Positions 1 through 12,892 are shown, numbered from the stretch's first letter. The stretch is 64,000 nt of DNA from Panonychus citri (GCF_014898815.1 NW_026515422.1:1-64000); one strand, 5' to 3'. The notes: generated from the letters alone by a model not told the origin. A program made the numbers and translations.

Positions 1-378
1 CCTGACAATAATACTTAAATCAAAAATTGAAATAAGTGACCAAAATTTCAAGACGATTTGACTTTTTGATTCGCATTGAGTGTTAATTGATTTATAATTT
101 TTTCTTTACAACTGGAAATATTAATTCAATACCAAAATATTAATAGATTATTTTGAATCTCTTCAATTGAACAAATTAATTAACATGATAAAATTTTTAT
201 TTTCAATGTCAACAGTTAATTGTCTTTAATTTCCTTTTAATTGGTACATTTTCCACGTATGGAATGTCTCAAATCTTATAAATAAATAAATAAAATTGAC
301 AAATAACTTATTCTCAGAGGTTCTTTTAAGATTTCACTTGATCAGGCTTTAGTGAAATAAGAACGAGAAGTAAGTTGA

Positions 379-922
379 CTAGAGGAAAGCGCTGTGGTAT
401 CCAATTCCAACGTGTGGCCGTTGATGGAATGTAACTTTAGGCTTAGAGAAAAGTGCACAAATATTTTCTTGATAAATCGCCAAAATAACAGCGATAATAA
501 CGGCAAAAACCATTAAAACCACAGCGAAAAGCGATTCATTGCAATGGATTGCATTGAATGCGACGGAAATAAAGCTGGAAAGCAGATCTTTTTTCTTAGC
601 AGGAATCAAATTCTCAACTTCAATAGGCTTTGGAATAATTTCTATCTTACTCCATGGCTTTATCTCACCAACCACTTCTTTGATTTTTTCTTTCTCCAGG
701 CCAAACTTTTCAGCAAATTGACTTAAATCATCTCTCTCGGTGTCGTAGATAAACGGCTCTTCTTGTCCATCCCAAGTGAGATAAACAATGTACTTTCGCA
801 ATGTCCGTTCCATGTTTGATGCACATTCTCGAAGCTCCTTATGATATTCCAAAATTAAATGATTTATTTCGGGATATTTGCCGATGTTCACAGAGTTTAA
901 GGTAAATCTATAAATATCATTC
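379..922 (-). CDS. Unrecognised small protein with one membrane segment (last exon)
   Basis: I do not recognise this protein. The terminal coding exon runs from an acceptor at about 923 (TTTTTCATTAG) down to a TAG at 379-381 and encodes about 181 residues. The first two thirds are soluble and charged. A strongly hydrophobic stretch of about 20 residues follows (SLFAVVLMVFAVIIAVILAI), then a short polar tail, which looks like a membrane-anchored protein with a small C-terminal tail. The exon is entered in phase 2, so an upstream exon is required. A 26-nt candidate at 1330-1355 (ATG, then donor GGGTAAGG) fits the phase and would give 189 residues in total. An apparent ATG exon at 1033-1053 does not fit the phase. 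The 5' end is therefore unproven. Coding potential is supported by the long open frame with good acceptor context; function is unknown. Confidence 0.55.
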
Positions 923-1888
923 CTAATGAAAAAGAAATAAAAAATAAATAAATAAGTAAGTGAGGTTCAATCAATAAATTACGAAGATAATTACTACGCA
1001 CTCTAATGGGTTTTCATTGGCGAATTTGAAGAAATCGTTTATATTATAATCCATGTTGTCTAACACAATCACAAAATCTTAACAAAATAATAATAATAAG
1101 TCACAAAACAAAACGACAAAATTTGATACGGTGACTTGCACGATTCAATCAAAACTGATGAGAAAAATTCCAATGACTAATATTATAGAAAGAGAAAAAC
1201 GACTGTGGCGACACTCGTGAGAATTATCCGCAACCAGATCTTTTTGCTGTTCGATCTCTTCCTGACTTCGTCTTTGGTATTTTCTGATGCTTTGAATAAA
1301 AACGCCGAACTCAGTCAATTGAGCCTTACCCAATATTCCTACTCGATTTCATCATACTTACTCAAGGTCATGTACTTTGTTACAGTTAACAATTAGATGT
1401 TCTCATCCGGAGAAAATCATTTTCTAGGAAAAAAAAAGAAAAAAAATCAGGATCAATTACCTGAGCTCCAAATCTTTATTAAGGTAATAATCAGCTGATG
1501 GCGATTCCCCCAAACTAATTTAAATTACACTTTGATAAACAAGATTGTTGGGTTCACATAGAAAATAATTACAATTGTTGATAAATATTCTCATGCTCAT
1601 TTAATTGAATTGTTGTCATAAATCCAGTTGAATTAACCTTTTCTACTCAATGTTTTAGTCGGTTTCATATCGATGGACAGGTCAGTGGGGTTGATGCTCA
1701 ATCTTGACAATAATAATATTAGTTTTCTAACCGATAATTTCTGTTAATCTGATTACATGTTTAGCTCTGATTAATGATCAGATTGTTGTAAAAAAGAAAG
1801 CTATTAAGCTATTAAGCTAATAGTTTTGAATGGTTGATATAAAAATCAGATAATGAAAATTCAATTTGGTAAAATTGTTTTTCCACAA

Positions 1889-2476
1889 TTAATCATATTC
1901 ATTAGTGTTTAGATTCACCAATCTAACTAATTGTGAACCTTTTTGAACACATTCACCCGCTTTCAACATGATCTTTTCCACTTTCGATTTAGCCTTTGCT
2001 TTAATTATATATTCCATTTTCATGGCCACCATAACAACCAACGAGGTTCCAGGTTCAACTGTATCGCCTTCGGAGACCAAAATTTTCTCGATAACACCAG
2101 GCATTGGAGCGACAATACCATCAGCTCCATTGGAGGATTCCATTGATCCGGTTGACCGATAATAAGGTTTAGTTCCAAACTCGAAATTGTAACCATCTTT
2201 ATCCGAAGTGAACAAAGTAGCTTTAGTTAATCCATCTTGATTGACTCCTAATGAGTTGGTCAATGAACTGTAATCAGCCTCAAGTGTAGCAAAAGGTGAC
2301 CCATTAAGTGAATCTGAGTATTCATCTGGTTCATGTTGCTTGACCCCAGTAGAGTATTTTTCATAACTGTATGGAAGAGTTAATGTTTTTTGTGAGGTCA
2401 TCGTTTGGTGTAACCTTTGAGAATCGGGCACTAGTGGACTGATAATTGGACAAAGATGAAATCGACAATGATTCAG
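1889..2476 (-). pseudogene. Orphan C-terminal exon of methylcrotonoyl-CoA carboxylase alpha (biotinyl domain)
   Basis: The frame is open from a likely acceptor at about 2477 (GCCTCATCAG after a pyrimidine-rich tract) to a TAA at 1889-1891, about 195 residues. The last 80 residues form a biotinyl/lipoyl-type domain with an APMPGVIEK entry strand and the biotin-attachment motif AMKM (VMVAMKMEY). In MCCC1 this lysine carries biotin and works with an N-terminal biotin carboxylase in mitochondrial leucine breakdown. The preceding region (NGSPFATLEADY to KDGYNFEFG) weakly resembles the BT linker of MCCC1. No biotin carboxylase domain is visible on this strand up to the + strand genes starting near 3.05-3.66 kb, so the piece looks like a detached 3' part of the gene. 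Alternatives are an assembly break, a very distant 5' part, or a free-standing biotin carrier. I cannot see disabling mutations inside the exon, so 'pseudogene' rests only on the missing part. Confidence 0.55.
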
Positions 2477-3047
2477 CTGATGAGGCAAATACACCGATGG
2501 CAGAGGTAAGAGACAAAAGGACGAAAAGAAGCAGAAAAAAGTCAAAAAGAGCCAAAGTTAACCGCCCGTTTCAAAGTCACAAAAAGTTTTATTCTCAATT
2601 TTTGGCGAAATATTCACAATAATAACACTTAAATCAAAACAATTCATAATAATCACCAAGATAATTTAATTTTTTCATTTTTGATGCGCGAATTTTGAAT
2701 GGCAATTTTCAGATAATTTTTTTGTCAATTTCAACTGAAACTCCATTTTTTCATCGATATACTGACCTGAACATTTAGAATCGTAAACATTGGATGTAAG
2801 TGAAAAGAATGAAATTTTGAACGTGATTTTTGCCCTCCAGTTTACCTTTTTCCCATCAATCACAGTCTCCGATAGAGATGATCTTAATCAACTTTAAAAA
2901 TAATTCAGTTTTAGTAAATAAAGTTGACTTCTGTTCATTGATCATGACATCGGTGTCAACTTGACCAGAAGCAAGCAAATTCTAGGTGCTAAACAATCAA
3001 GGAAATTTTCATTTGCTTTCGAACCGATAAATTGAATTCGCTTAACG

Positions 3048-3365
3048 ATGCCCAACGAAGTTCAATTAAAGCTCAACTTCGACCTGAAACTCAAACAACC
3101 ACAAGTTTTGCGATCATTGGATCATAATGAACGGGAATTTCATCACCACTTCGAACTTCCATTTCGAACCCTACATTCTAACAATGTTCAGGTAACTTAA
3201 TTTGTCCACGTTTACCATAAATTTCCAATGATTTCATCAATTAATTAATTAAATTACCAGATTCTTGATTCCAAAAGAAATAGCGCCAAGCTCAAATCAC
3301 CACTAATTCTTCAAATTTTTACTTTTTTCTGTTGTTATCCTAAAAAGAATTCACTTCATCAATAG
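3048..3365 (+). CDS. Possible small two-exon gene, function unknown
   Basis: ATG at 3048 opens 48 codons (3048-3191) ending in CAG followed by a GTAACT donor. An acceptor (ATTACCAG) ends at 3260, and 3261-3365 continues in the same phase for 34 codons to TAG, giving 82 residues. The first exon is polar and rich in Lys, His and Glu. The second ends in a Phe/Cys-rich stretch. I recognise no family. The phase match and plausible splice sites are the only support, so this may be an artefact or the first exon of something else. It lies just upstream of the DBT gene on the same strand. Confidence 0.25.
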
Positions 3366-3662
3366 ACTAAAATTTTCTTATTCATATTCATTGAAAGAAA
3401 TTATCGTAAATGTGCTAATCGAAACACTTATAGTTCCCTTTCGGCTTTAGGTCTGAGGACAAAAACGCCAAAAGGAAAAAGTTGTTTTTCCAAAACGTTG
3501 ATTCCTTAGCAACACCTTTGGATCTTCAGTTGTTATGAATTCTGTTTACATCAACTTGTTGCTTTGGTTTTCTTTTTATTTCTTATCAAATCTTAGATTT
3601 AGATTATGATTTAGATACGAAAGTTAATCTGATGATCAGATCTGAATTCACCTTGTTCCAAA

Positions 3663-5355
3663 ATGTATTTAAATCATTTGTTCCTCTTCAACAATTTACG
3701 GAATAATTTACTAACCCAAGGGAAAAGTGTAATCAGAATAATCAACAAATCTAAACCTTTGGTAATTTCCAAACAATCAAATGTTTCTTGTGCCTTTTCC
3801 TCATTTAATCATCATCGGGTTTCACCATTGGCGATAAAATTTCCAATTCAATCAAGATTAATTCACACTAATTCAGGTAAGTCATTTAAACAATTTAATT
3901 GGTTCTATTGTGTTTCATTGTTTTCTTTTTTTCACTCAATAGGTTTATGGTCTGGGAAATTGGTTTCTTTCAATTTATCTGATATCGGTGAGGGTATTTC
4001 CGAGGTTGTGGTCAAGGAATGGTTTATAAAAACTGGTGATGAAGTTAATCAGTTTGATTCAATTTGTGAAGTTCAATCAGATAAAGCAAGTGTTACAATT
4101 ACAAGTCGCTATGATGGAGTAATTGAAAAAATATATTACGAGATTGATGAGATCGCAAAGGTTGGAAAGCCGCTTGTTGATATTAGGCTTAAAGAAGATG
4201 GTAAAGAAGGATTAGTTCAATCAAATCAAGTTGATCAAGTTGCTGATTTAGAGGCTAATCAAATATGTGACTCTCAGCCTACCAGTGTATTGGATTGGAA
4301 AGGTGACAAAGTGTTGACCACACCAGCGGTCAGAAGAATCGCCTCTGAGAACAATATTAAATTGAGTGATGTTAAAGGCTCGGGAAGAGATGGTCGGATA
4401 CTCAAAGAGGATCTTCTCAAATTCATTGAGACATCGAAAAATGTAACATCTATTAAGGTGGAAAGTGAAACATTCGTAAAGCCTCAGCCTCAGTCTCAGT
4501 CTTTTGAAAAAGTCCCGACAAAATTTGTAACAACGGAGACAATTAAGTCTCCGTTAGTGGACAAAAGTGTTCCCTTCACTGCCATTCAACGAGCTATGTT
4601 TAAATCGATGACACAATCATTGGCGATTCCACATTTTGGTCTAAGTGATGAGGTTAATTTAACTAATCTGTTGAACATTTTACCTAAACTTCGGGAACAA
4701 GCATTAGCAAAAGAAATCAAATTAACTTTCATGCCCATTTTCATCAAAGCTTTATCGATAGCTCTCAGTGATTTTCCACTAATCAATTCATCAATTGATG
4801 AGAAAAATGAGAAAATAATTTTAAAATCTTCTCACAATATTGGATTTGCTATGGACACTAAGGATGGTTTAATTGTTCCGAATATAAAACATGTCGAAAA
4901 TTTATCAATCATTGAAATCGCTCAAGAAATGAAGAGACTTCAAATCGATGGTGCCAACAATAAATTACGAAGAGAGGATTTAACTGATGGAACGATAACT
5001 TTATCAAACATTGGATCAGTAAGTTGTTAATCATCAGCTGATTGTAGATGAAAATTAACTAAAGATAATTAATTTATTTTCTTAATTCTTTTTTCTTTTC
5101 CCTCAAAACCAATAGATCGGTGGTCTTTTTGGTATCCCAGTAATTCCTCCTTCACAAGTCGTTATTGGTGCCATTGGACAGATGAAAAGTGTTCCTATTT
5201 TCAACGAAAAAGATGAAATTATCAAAGGAAATTTTGTTAATATTCTATGGTCAGCTGATCATCGAACCATCGACGGGGCCACTTTATGTAGATTCTCATC
5301 AGTTTGGAAATCGCTTCTTCAAGATCCAATTAAGATGCTCACCCAACTAAAATAA
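3663..5355 (+). CDS. DBT: Branched-chain alpha-ketoacid dehydrogenase E2 (dihydrolipoyl transacylase)
   Basis: E2 core of the mitochondrial complex that oxidises the ketoacids of Leu, Ile and Val. It carries the acyl group on lipoate and hands it to CoA. Exons are 3663-3876, 3943-5018 and 5116-5355, giving 509 residues, close to the animal family length. After a mitochondrial-type leader comes the lipoyl domain with the DIGEG start and the lipoyl-lysine motif EVQSDKASVTIT. Next are the E3-binding domain (TPAVRRIASENNIKLSDVKG) and the catalytic acyltransferase domain, ending in SADHRTIDGA with the catalytic His. Those motifs identify the BCKDH E2 rather than the PDH or KGDH E2. The first intron (3877-3942, GTAAGT to CAATAG) is 66 nt with no in-frame stop, so a naive frame reads straight through it. 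I treat it as an intron because the signals are canonical and the encoded insert is Phe-rich and unlike the family. Confidence 0.95.
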
Positions 5356-5686
5356 TGTGACAATGGAGACAAAAACAAACGATTACTGTTACAGAGACAT
5401 TGCCAAATTTATTGACTATTTTGACATTATTTGTTTACTATGAAACTTGATTAACTTTCCACTGAATGTTGAATAATTAAAATTAATTCTAATTGTTAAT
5501 TTTATCAATCAAAATTCTCAAAGTACAATAGTGAAAACAGAGATGGCGATAGAAGAACGAATCATGTGACTAATCATGTGTTTTTCTTTGATGAATTGAA
5601 ACGTTTTGTTTTCGTTTTAATTTTGTTAATTTTCTAAAATTTTCTACTAATTGTGTTTGTCTAATTAATCGATCAACTGTCTAACA

Positions 5687-7363
5687 ATGGGTATTTTAGA
5701 AAGAATTTCTGAAATCGAAAAGGAAATCGCTCGAACACAAAAGAATAAAGGTTCGTATTTTGATTGACAATCAATTGGACAATTTGATTACTCTTTGTAA
5801 CCTTAATGTTAATCTATTCTTTTATTTTAATTTAGCTACTGAATATCATTTGGGTCTTCTCAAAGCTAAATTAGCCAAGTATCGATCTCAACTATTGGAG
5901 CCAACAGGTAAAGGTGCAGCTAAAGGTGATGGATTTGATGTTATGAAATCAGGAGATGCTCGTGTAGCATTAATTGGGTTCCCGTCAGTTGGAAAGGTAA
6001 TGAACATTTTTCATTCGTTTTTTTTTCTAACATAAGTGAACTTGTCTACAAGCAATTGGATTAATTTACTGTTTTAATCTCTTATTTAGTCAACATTGTT
6101 AAACACTGTAACTGAAACTAAAAGTGAATGTGCTGCTTATGAGTTTACAACTCTAACATGTATTCCCGGTGTAATTCAATACAATGGTGCTAATATTCAA
6201 CTTCTAGATTTACCTGGAATCATTGAAGGAGCTGCTCAAGGTTTGTATTACTCTTTCTCCCTCTCACTCTCTCTCTCTCTCTTTAATCTCTAAATAATGA
6301 CAATAATTTTAAATAAATTGTTACAATTACAGGAAAGGGAAGAGGTAGACAAGTTATCGCTGTCGCTAGAACTGCTGATTTGGTTATCATTATGTTGGAT
6401 GCTACAAAGAGTGAAATCCAACGACAATTACTTGAGAAAGAATTGGAATCAGTTGGAATTAGGCTTAACAGGAGACGACCAAATATTTACTTTAAGGTAA
6501 TTTGATAAATTGTTGATTAAAATGTCTCTTCAAATATTCAAACAATTGATTTGATTTCTTTTTAAATAGGAAAAAAAATCTGGTGGAATTTCATTCAACG
6601 CAACATGTAATCTGACGAAACTTGACGAAAAATTGGTTTACGGAATTTTACATGAATACAGTAAGTTGCTAATTCAATTGAAGAATTAAACTTTGTATTC
6701 CTGAACGAAATCTATTCTCATTCATATTCTCATTATTTAGAAATGTTCCATGCTGAAGTTCTGCTTCGTGAAGACTCCTCAACGGACGATCTAATCGATG
6801 TTATCAGTAAAAATAGAGTTTATCTTCCATGTTTATATGTGTACAACAAAATCGATCAAATTTCCATTGAAGAAGTGGACAAATTGGCCCATCGACCCTT
6901 CAGTGTAGTTGTTAGTTGCAATATGAAACTTAATTTAGATTATTTCCTCGAAAGGCTTTGGCTTCATCTCGCCCTGATTCGAGTTTACACCAAAAAACCT
7001 GGAAGTAAGACAATTTGCAATTACAAAGCACAATCAATTTTAATTTCTATTCTAATCATGTTCTCCCCTTGTAATCTTTCAGATGCACCCGATTTTAATG
7101 ATGCACTAATCTTAAGAAGAGGAGCTTCAATTGAGCACGTTTGTCATGCTATTCATCGTTCGATAGCCGAAAGTTTCAGATATGCTCTTGTATGGGTAAG
7201 TAAATAACCAAGAATTTCATAGTTCGACATAACTAATTTTCTTTTCGATTTTTCATCTTATATTTTGCTTTAGGGAACAAGCACAAAATACAGTCCGCAA
7301 AGAGTTGGTCTCTCCCATATTGTTCACCATGAAGATGTTGTTCAAGTTATTAAGAAAGTTTGA
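5687..7363 (+). CDS. DRG2: Developmentally regulated GTP-binding protein 2
   Basis: Cytosolic Obg-family GTPase that works with a DFRP partner on translating ribosomes. Eight exons: 5687-5750, 5836-5996, 6090-6240, 6333-6496, 6570-6660, 6741-7004, 7083-7195 and 7274-7363. They sum to 1098 nt, or 365 residues, almost exactly the animal DRG2 length. The N-terminus MGILERISEIEKEIARTQKN is diagnostic of DRG2 rather than DRG1. Visible G motifs are G1 GFPSVGKST (across the exon 2/3 junction), G3 DLPGIIEGAAQG and G4 NKID (YVYNKIDQIS). The C-terminal TGS domain carries LRRGASIEHVCHAIHRS and ends in the DVVQIVKKV tail. All introns are short with GT-AG ends. The 3' end converges on the integrin gene, with only 187 bp between the stop codons. 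A CT-rich microsatellite sits in intron 3. Confidence 0.96.
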
Positions 7364-7550
7364 AAGTTTTCCCATTAAATTGACATCTAAAAACTTTTGG
7401 AATACTGTCAAATAATTTATTAAATCATTTTGAATATTATTTAAATGCCATCTAATTACTGATTTATCTGTCATGAAAAACCGATGGACAAAAATGGATC
7501 ATATTGAATTTCCATCAATATAAAACAAATAAGCAGAGAATTGTAAATGA

Positions 7551-10500
7551 TTAATTTTCTTTATTCAGTTCAGTACTTTGATTAGATTCATCATCTTGAG
7601 AATCATCATCTTCATCATCATCATGTAAACTTAAGCCTAATTCCTTCAGCAAATTTGGATTTATGGCCATACTGTATCGTTGTTTAAGGACTTCGATCTG
7701 TTCTCGCTTTTTCCTTTTGAAAAATCCAACCTAAATATAAGAATATGGTTTGTTAATTGTTGATCATTAAACATCGTTCTAATGGTGTCTTTGATTACCT
7801 TGATTAAAGCTATAATGATCAATAGTAGAAACAGTAAACCTGTAAATGAACATGAAATGATAATCCAAAGAGCAACAGCTTCTTTGTAGGGTAATTGTTT
7901 CAGTTGAATATCTGAATTAGTTAATTTTGACCATTGATTATTTCCTTTGACCATTTGATCAAAAAATGCGGTTTTTGCTTCAACTGAATAATTGAAAACT
8001 TTAACATTCGATCCAAATGATTTCTCCAATTTCTCCAAATTAACTGCAACAATCATCTTAATTGTTAGTCCCTTCTCTCCGGTTCCAATGTTGCCAAGTT
8101 TACACTCGATTTCCTTACACTTTGTCGTTGAACAATCCTACGATTAACGATCGAAATTAGATAATTTGATCAAATTATTCAAGTATTTAGAACTCACCAA
8201 ATTGATCTGTGAATCTAGAATTTTATTTTCATTTCTTAAATTGTCTCGTTTTTGTCTTGCTAACGAAATTTGATCACTTGACTTGAGAGCTTCGGATGTT
8301 GCACTACTTTCGGATGGTGGATACTCATTCTCATCATTTGGACTGTGTTCTAATCCCAGAGGTTTACAAGATATCGGCGTTAAATCATGAACCTGGTGTA
8401 AACAATACGATTAACATGTGAAGCAAATATTAGCGATTATACTGATTATTACCTCAAATTTAGGCTCGTAGATGAAATCGGAACCGGATGAAGAAACCGG
8501 TAGACTGAAAGTAACTCTTGGACTGCGGATGGAACTGTAATTACTTTTTCGAATTAAGAACAATAGAGCGAATTTCTTGTGCTTTACTGATCGAGTTTCT
8601 GGATGTTCGAAGAATATTGGATCACTTATTATTCTAGAAAAGAGAACAAAAAGAGAAATGAATAAAATTAAGATAATTTAAATTCGTAACTGTGACTTAC
8701 CCATCAATAGTTAACGAAGCGACTCTTTCAATTGGAATAGATAACGATTGTTTAATTGATCCATTGACAGTTGATCTTAAATCACTTCGAGTTGTAAAGA
8801 TACAAGTGAAGTTAATTCGTTGTTGATCATAAATTATTGAAGATTTCAAGTTAAATGGGATTAAAAACTCATTCGAGCCTGGACCAAGCGGATTACCAAC
8901 ATCTCGATTGATTATTAAAGTTGTATCGTTGAAAATATCATAAGAATTGATCTGAGTTTTCAAAGGAGGTTCAACAATTAACTCTAATTTTGACGAATGA
9001 GCGTTTTCCCCATAATTGTAAAGAGAAACAATCAATTTAACTGAATCATGAAAACCTTCAATTACTGATTGTAATGAGCCTAATTCATCAACTAATTTAA
9101 TAGACAATGAAACATCAGAAGTACATATACCATCAGGACCACAACCAGTTTCGAAAGTAATTTGATCTTTTATTTGTGACCCAATCAAATGTGGACAAGT
9201 TGAACAAAAGTCAATCGATTCGTCGTACAGTGAATAGTTCAAAGTGACCTCCATTGGCGTTAATTTATCACGAACATCTTTCTGCAATAAGAATAAGAAA
9301 ATAATTAATGATGAATAATAACAATTCCAATAATTCATATCAAATCTCACATTGATCATTAATTGAATAGGATTTTCACAAAACTCTCTATGAGAGCTAA
9401 TTGTTATCCGTTTAGAAAATGATCTAAATTTTGAATTGTTCTGAATGAAATATGCCCTCGGTGTTTCATCGGGTCGTAATAACGTGTCAATATCCAATAT
9501 CAAGTTAATTGTGTGATAACCATTGAGATAATTTCCTCTCAAAATCATACAATAAGTCAAATTGAAACAAGGAACCAAATCCTTTGAGTTGATATTTTTA
9601 CAATTTTTTCTGTTCACATCAATTGAAATGACATCAAATTTGAGATCTACTTTCAGAGATCCAATTGGTTTTGATCTGAATTTCATGAAAAAATAAGAAA
9701 ATCTAATGAAAATCTAATTGTTATTGGAAAATCCTTCTAATTGTCAAACCTCAGGACAACGGCCGAATCAGATAATGGAGATCCAATCAGTAAATCGGGA
9801 TAATTGTTTCCATCCATGTCGAAAGCTTTTGAAAGACTGAAGCCAAATCCTTTTAATGGTTTAGATGATTTAAGTTTATTATTAGGATCACAAGCTGAGA
9901 TTTTCTGCAATTTAAATAGTTAGAAAATTGAATTATTGACAATTTATTAATTCTTAGATTACCTGAGAATATTTCTCTGTTAATCCAGATCTACTTCCAT
10001 GATAGATATAAATGGCTCCACACTCATCTTCAAATGGAGCTCCGATAACAACATCTAATCATTAAGGTAATCGAAATTAAATCTTTTACTAAGCAATTAG
10101 ATTGTGTTCACCTTTATATCCATCGAAATTAATGTCACCAAGTTGTGCCATCGATGAACCAAATCGGGATTTGGGATTACTATCTCCATATTTGAAAACT
10201 GGATTAGCAAAAGTCTGTTTATCATAATTTAACAATTAAGATTGACGATGAGTTTGAGTAATAAAATTGAAAGATTATTATTATTATCATGATAAAGTTA
10301 CCTCGCCATTGCTCAGGTAAATGTAACATCTTCCAATGTCACCTCGACGATGATTGTTGGGAGAGTAAAGAGGAGCTCCAACAATTAGATCATCAAATGA
10401 ATCACCATTAATATCGACAATTAATACTGAATATCCAAAATATTCCCCGGTATCTATTCCTCTTAATCGTTGAACTCCAGGAATCGATGATGATGATTTA

Positions 10501-11659
10501 CTTGATCCAAATTGTAGATTGTCAAACTTGAAATAGCAAACCTAATTGTATCCAAATGAAATACAGAGGATAGTTTAATTTACTTAATTATCAGAAAACC
10601 GATGATAATTTACCAATCCAGTGTGTCCATCTCTTGGTGCTCCACTCGCAACGTACAACTTTTTATCCCTGAAAAAGTGACCAGTGGCCAAAGAATAACC
10701 AAAATATGAATCTGATGGTGAATCGATATGATTTATCCGAATTGATGATGAATCTTCAAGCTTATTGTATACTACAATGGCTCCTCGCCACCCTGAAAAT
10801 CCAGGAGCTCCAATAATCCATCGATTATAATCCTAACAAGAATTGAATATTATCGATCAAGCAAATTGATTCTCATTTGAATAATTTACCTCAATGAAAA
10901 GAGTTGAGAATCCAAACATCCCATGAGAAAAGTAATAAAAGTTTCCAGAAATTTGAGCCACTGAGCCAAATAGTAACAATTAATTTCCTCACAACTAATT
11001 ACATTCAACTTTATATACTTACGATTCTCAAATGGTATCATGATTTTATCATATTTTGCTTCTGATTGTTCAGCTAATTTGATTGTATAACAAGCACCAT
11101 TTGGATAATCAGAATTAGTTTGAACGCTTTTAGTTTTAAGGTGAGAACAAGCAATTGCTGATGATGATTTAGATTTACTTGCGAGTGAAGACCCAAGATG
11201 CATATTGGCAATTGAATCTAACAGTTAAATGAACGAGTAACAATTAGCTGATTATCAATCATTGATTTAGTTTAAGTTCTTACCTGTTGGCTCATCGATT
11301 TGGGTACATTGAGCTTTCGAGTTGTTAACAATTAACTGACAATCAAAAACAGCTCCGATTCGTTTTGATGGTGATCTAATTGAATTTGCTTTTGGTGCTC
11401 CGATTAAAATTCTGAAGAAAACAATTAGTTAATTTACTTGCATTTGATTGGTTTAATCAACTTACCTTGAATACTTATTTTGATGAATTACAACTGAAGC
11501 ACCAAAATCAATGTTAATTGTTTCACTTTTTAATTGTGGTTGCAAAATGATTGGATAGTCTGTATCAATATTAAATGATTCACTTAAATCCAGCACAATT
11601 AAGACTACAAGAGAACTAATTAATTTTCCAAATAATTGTAGCATTTTTTTATTGTTCAT
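7551..11659 (-). CDS. Integrin alpha subunit (no inserted A/I domain)
   Basis: Cell-surface adhesion receptor chain that pairs with an integrin beta. Fifteen exons on the minus strand: 11466-11659, 11284-11411, 11023-11217, 10890-10960, 10614-10832, 10302-10541, 10112-10214, 9963-10054, 9750-9904, 9351-9675, 8701-9281, 8453-8633, 8198-8392, 7799-8137 and 7551-7730. They total 3198 nt, or 1065 residues. A signal peptide leads into the seven-blade FG-GAP propeller. Three blades hold cation loops: DINGDSFDD, DINFDGYKD and DMDGNNYPD. Thigh and calf domains follow, with a furin-type site (RQKR) in exon 13 that would split heavy and light chains. A single transmembrane helix then precedes the hallmark VGFFKRKK cytoplasmic motif, and the tail ends in a DDDEDDD acidic run. 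I see no von Willebrand A insert. The class within arthropod PS-type alphas is not resolved. MNNKKM offers two start codons; I took the first. Confidence 0.95.
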
Positions 11660-12259
11660 TTAGATTTAATTATAATGATTCTCATCATAGTTTCTAAATA
11701 ATTAAAAATCTTATATTTCGAGTTGATATTTTCATCTATCCAGAGGAAGTTAACAGGAAACAGGAAACTCGCAATCAGAATATTAACCTGAATAGTTTTA
11801 TCTATCACTAAATTAAACTGCAAAGTTAACCAATCAATCGCTAATCAACTTATCTATTGATCAATTTTTCACATTCGAGTGATATTTTAATTATATCTTT
11901 CCAATTAACTCCAATATAAGTTAGTCAACAGAAAGAAGAAGATGAAAAAAAAGAGAATCCGATCAGTTCGAAACAAGTGAATTAAATCAAATTCCATAAA
12001 TTAATTATCATCTTAATCAATCGAAATCAAGAAGAAAAAAAAAGAAAAGAAATTAAATCAACAATTAAAAAGAATCGATTTTTTTCTGGTTTTCTGGTTG
12101 GAAATCGATCCATCGATGGTCATATGATTTTCTGTTGATTGATAAACATTTTCAACTCAACTTGTTTTGAATTTAAATCTTTTTGTTTTCCATCAATTCT
12201 TTTGAAATTAATTAACAATTTACTGATCAGTGGAATCTCCTGACGTTAATTAACTACAA

Positions 12260-12753
12260 ATGGTAAGTTTGAGACAAGTTTCTTTTCGTAAAATGGTTTT
12301 TAATTGTTCTAATTTATTTATTCTTAGGCTGTTCCATGTTTATCAATGTTTTATAGACAAAGCTTGATGCCAGGTCTCAATGCGTTAATGTCTTTACAAT
12401 CTCGTAACATTTACTATGATAGGAATACATGTCGACCTCATTCACATCCTGAGGTGCTTAAGAGATACTTTCGACTTCGATGGGGTGGATGGATTCGTGC
12501 TAGACCGGGTTTTAAGCGGCACTTGTGGAAGAAACCGTTTTGGCTTCGATCATGGGCCATTCAACATGTTTTCGTTAAGGACAAGGAAAGGGAAATGCTG
12601 GAGAAAATGATCTCTGCAGATTATAAGAGAAGTCGATATTTTATCGATGATATTTATGAACCTTACCATCGACGAACCGATATCGATATTTGTCCACCCG
12701 GTCAAAGAAAAGTTTGTAAAAGTTACATAAGATCAATTGAATCTCTCAATTGA
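12260..12753 (+). CDS. mRpL35: Mitochondrial large-subunit ribosomal protein bL35m
   Basis: Component of the mitochondrial 39S/54S subunit. Exon 1 is only the initiator ATG (12260-12262) followed directly by a GTAAGT donor. Exon 2 (12328-12753) starts GCTGTTCCA and encodes the rest, 142 residues in total. The family core is clear: RYFRLRWGGWIRARPGFKRH, then LWKKP, and later the YFIDDIYEPYHRRTDI end, which matches the animal bL35m pattern of a KRR...VDDPYQKYHDRT block. The N-terminus is a likely mitochondrial leader. An ATG-only first exon is unusual but seen in compact genomes. An alternative start is the in-frame Met at 12346 inside exon 2. The stop lies 139 bp from the convergent Sas-4 stop, and the promoter region is shared head-to-head with the integrin gene about 600 bp away. 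Confidence 0.9.
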
Positions 12754-12892
12754 ATTGGATATTAGAAATGTATATATTATATATACTTAGTGTTTAATGG
12801 AGTTAAAAATTACAAACAAAATTTACTTTGCATTTGTATAATTGTTAATTGGTTGGTAAAATCTTCAAAAATAGAATAATAATTAATGTTAT

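Noticed and set aside
1145..1333. 62-codon minus-strand frame ending in a hydrophobic segment
   Set aside because: No ATG start and no family match. It overlaps the region that must be intron for the 379-922 gene, and its hydrophobic end could be chance.
2361..2555. Signal-peptide-like frame at the 5' side of the biotinyl exon
   Set aside because: It starts at TTG, lies in a pyrimidine-rich stretch that looks like a splice acceptor, and is in another frame from the clear domain.
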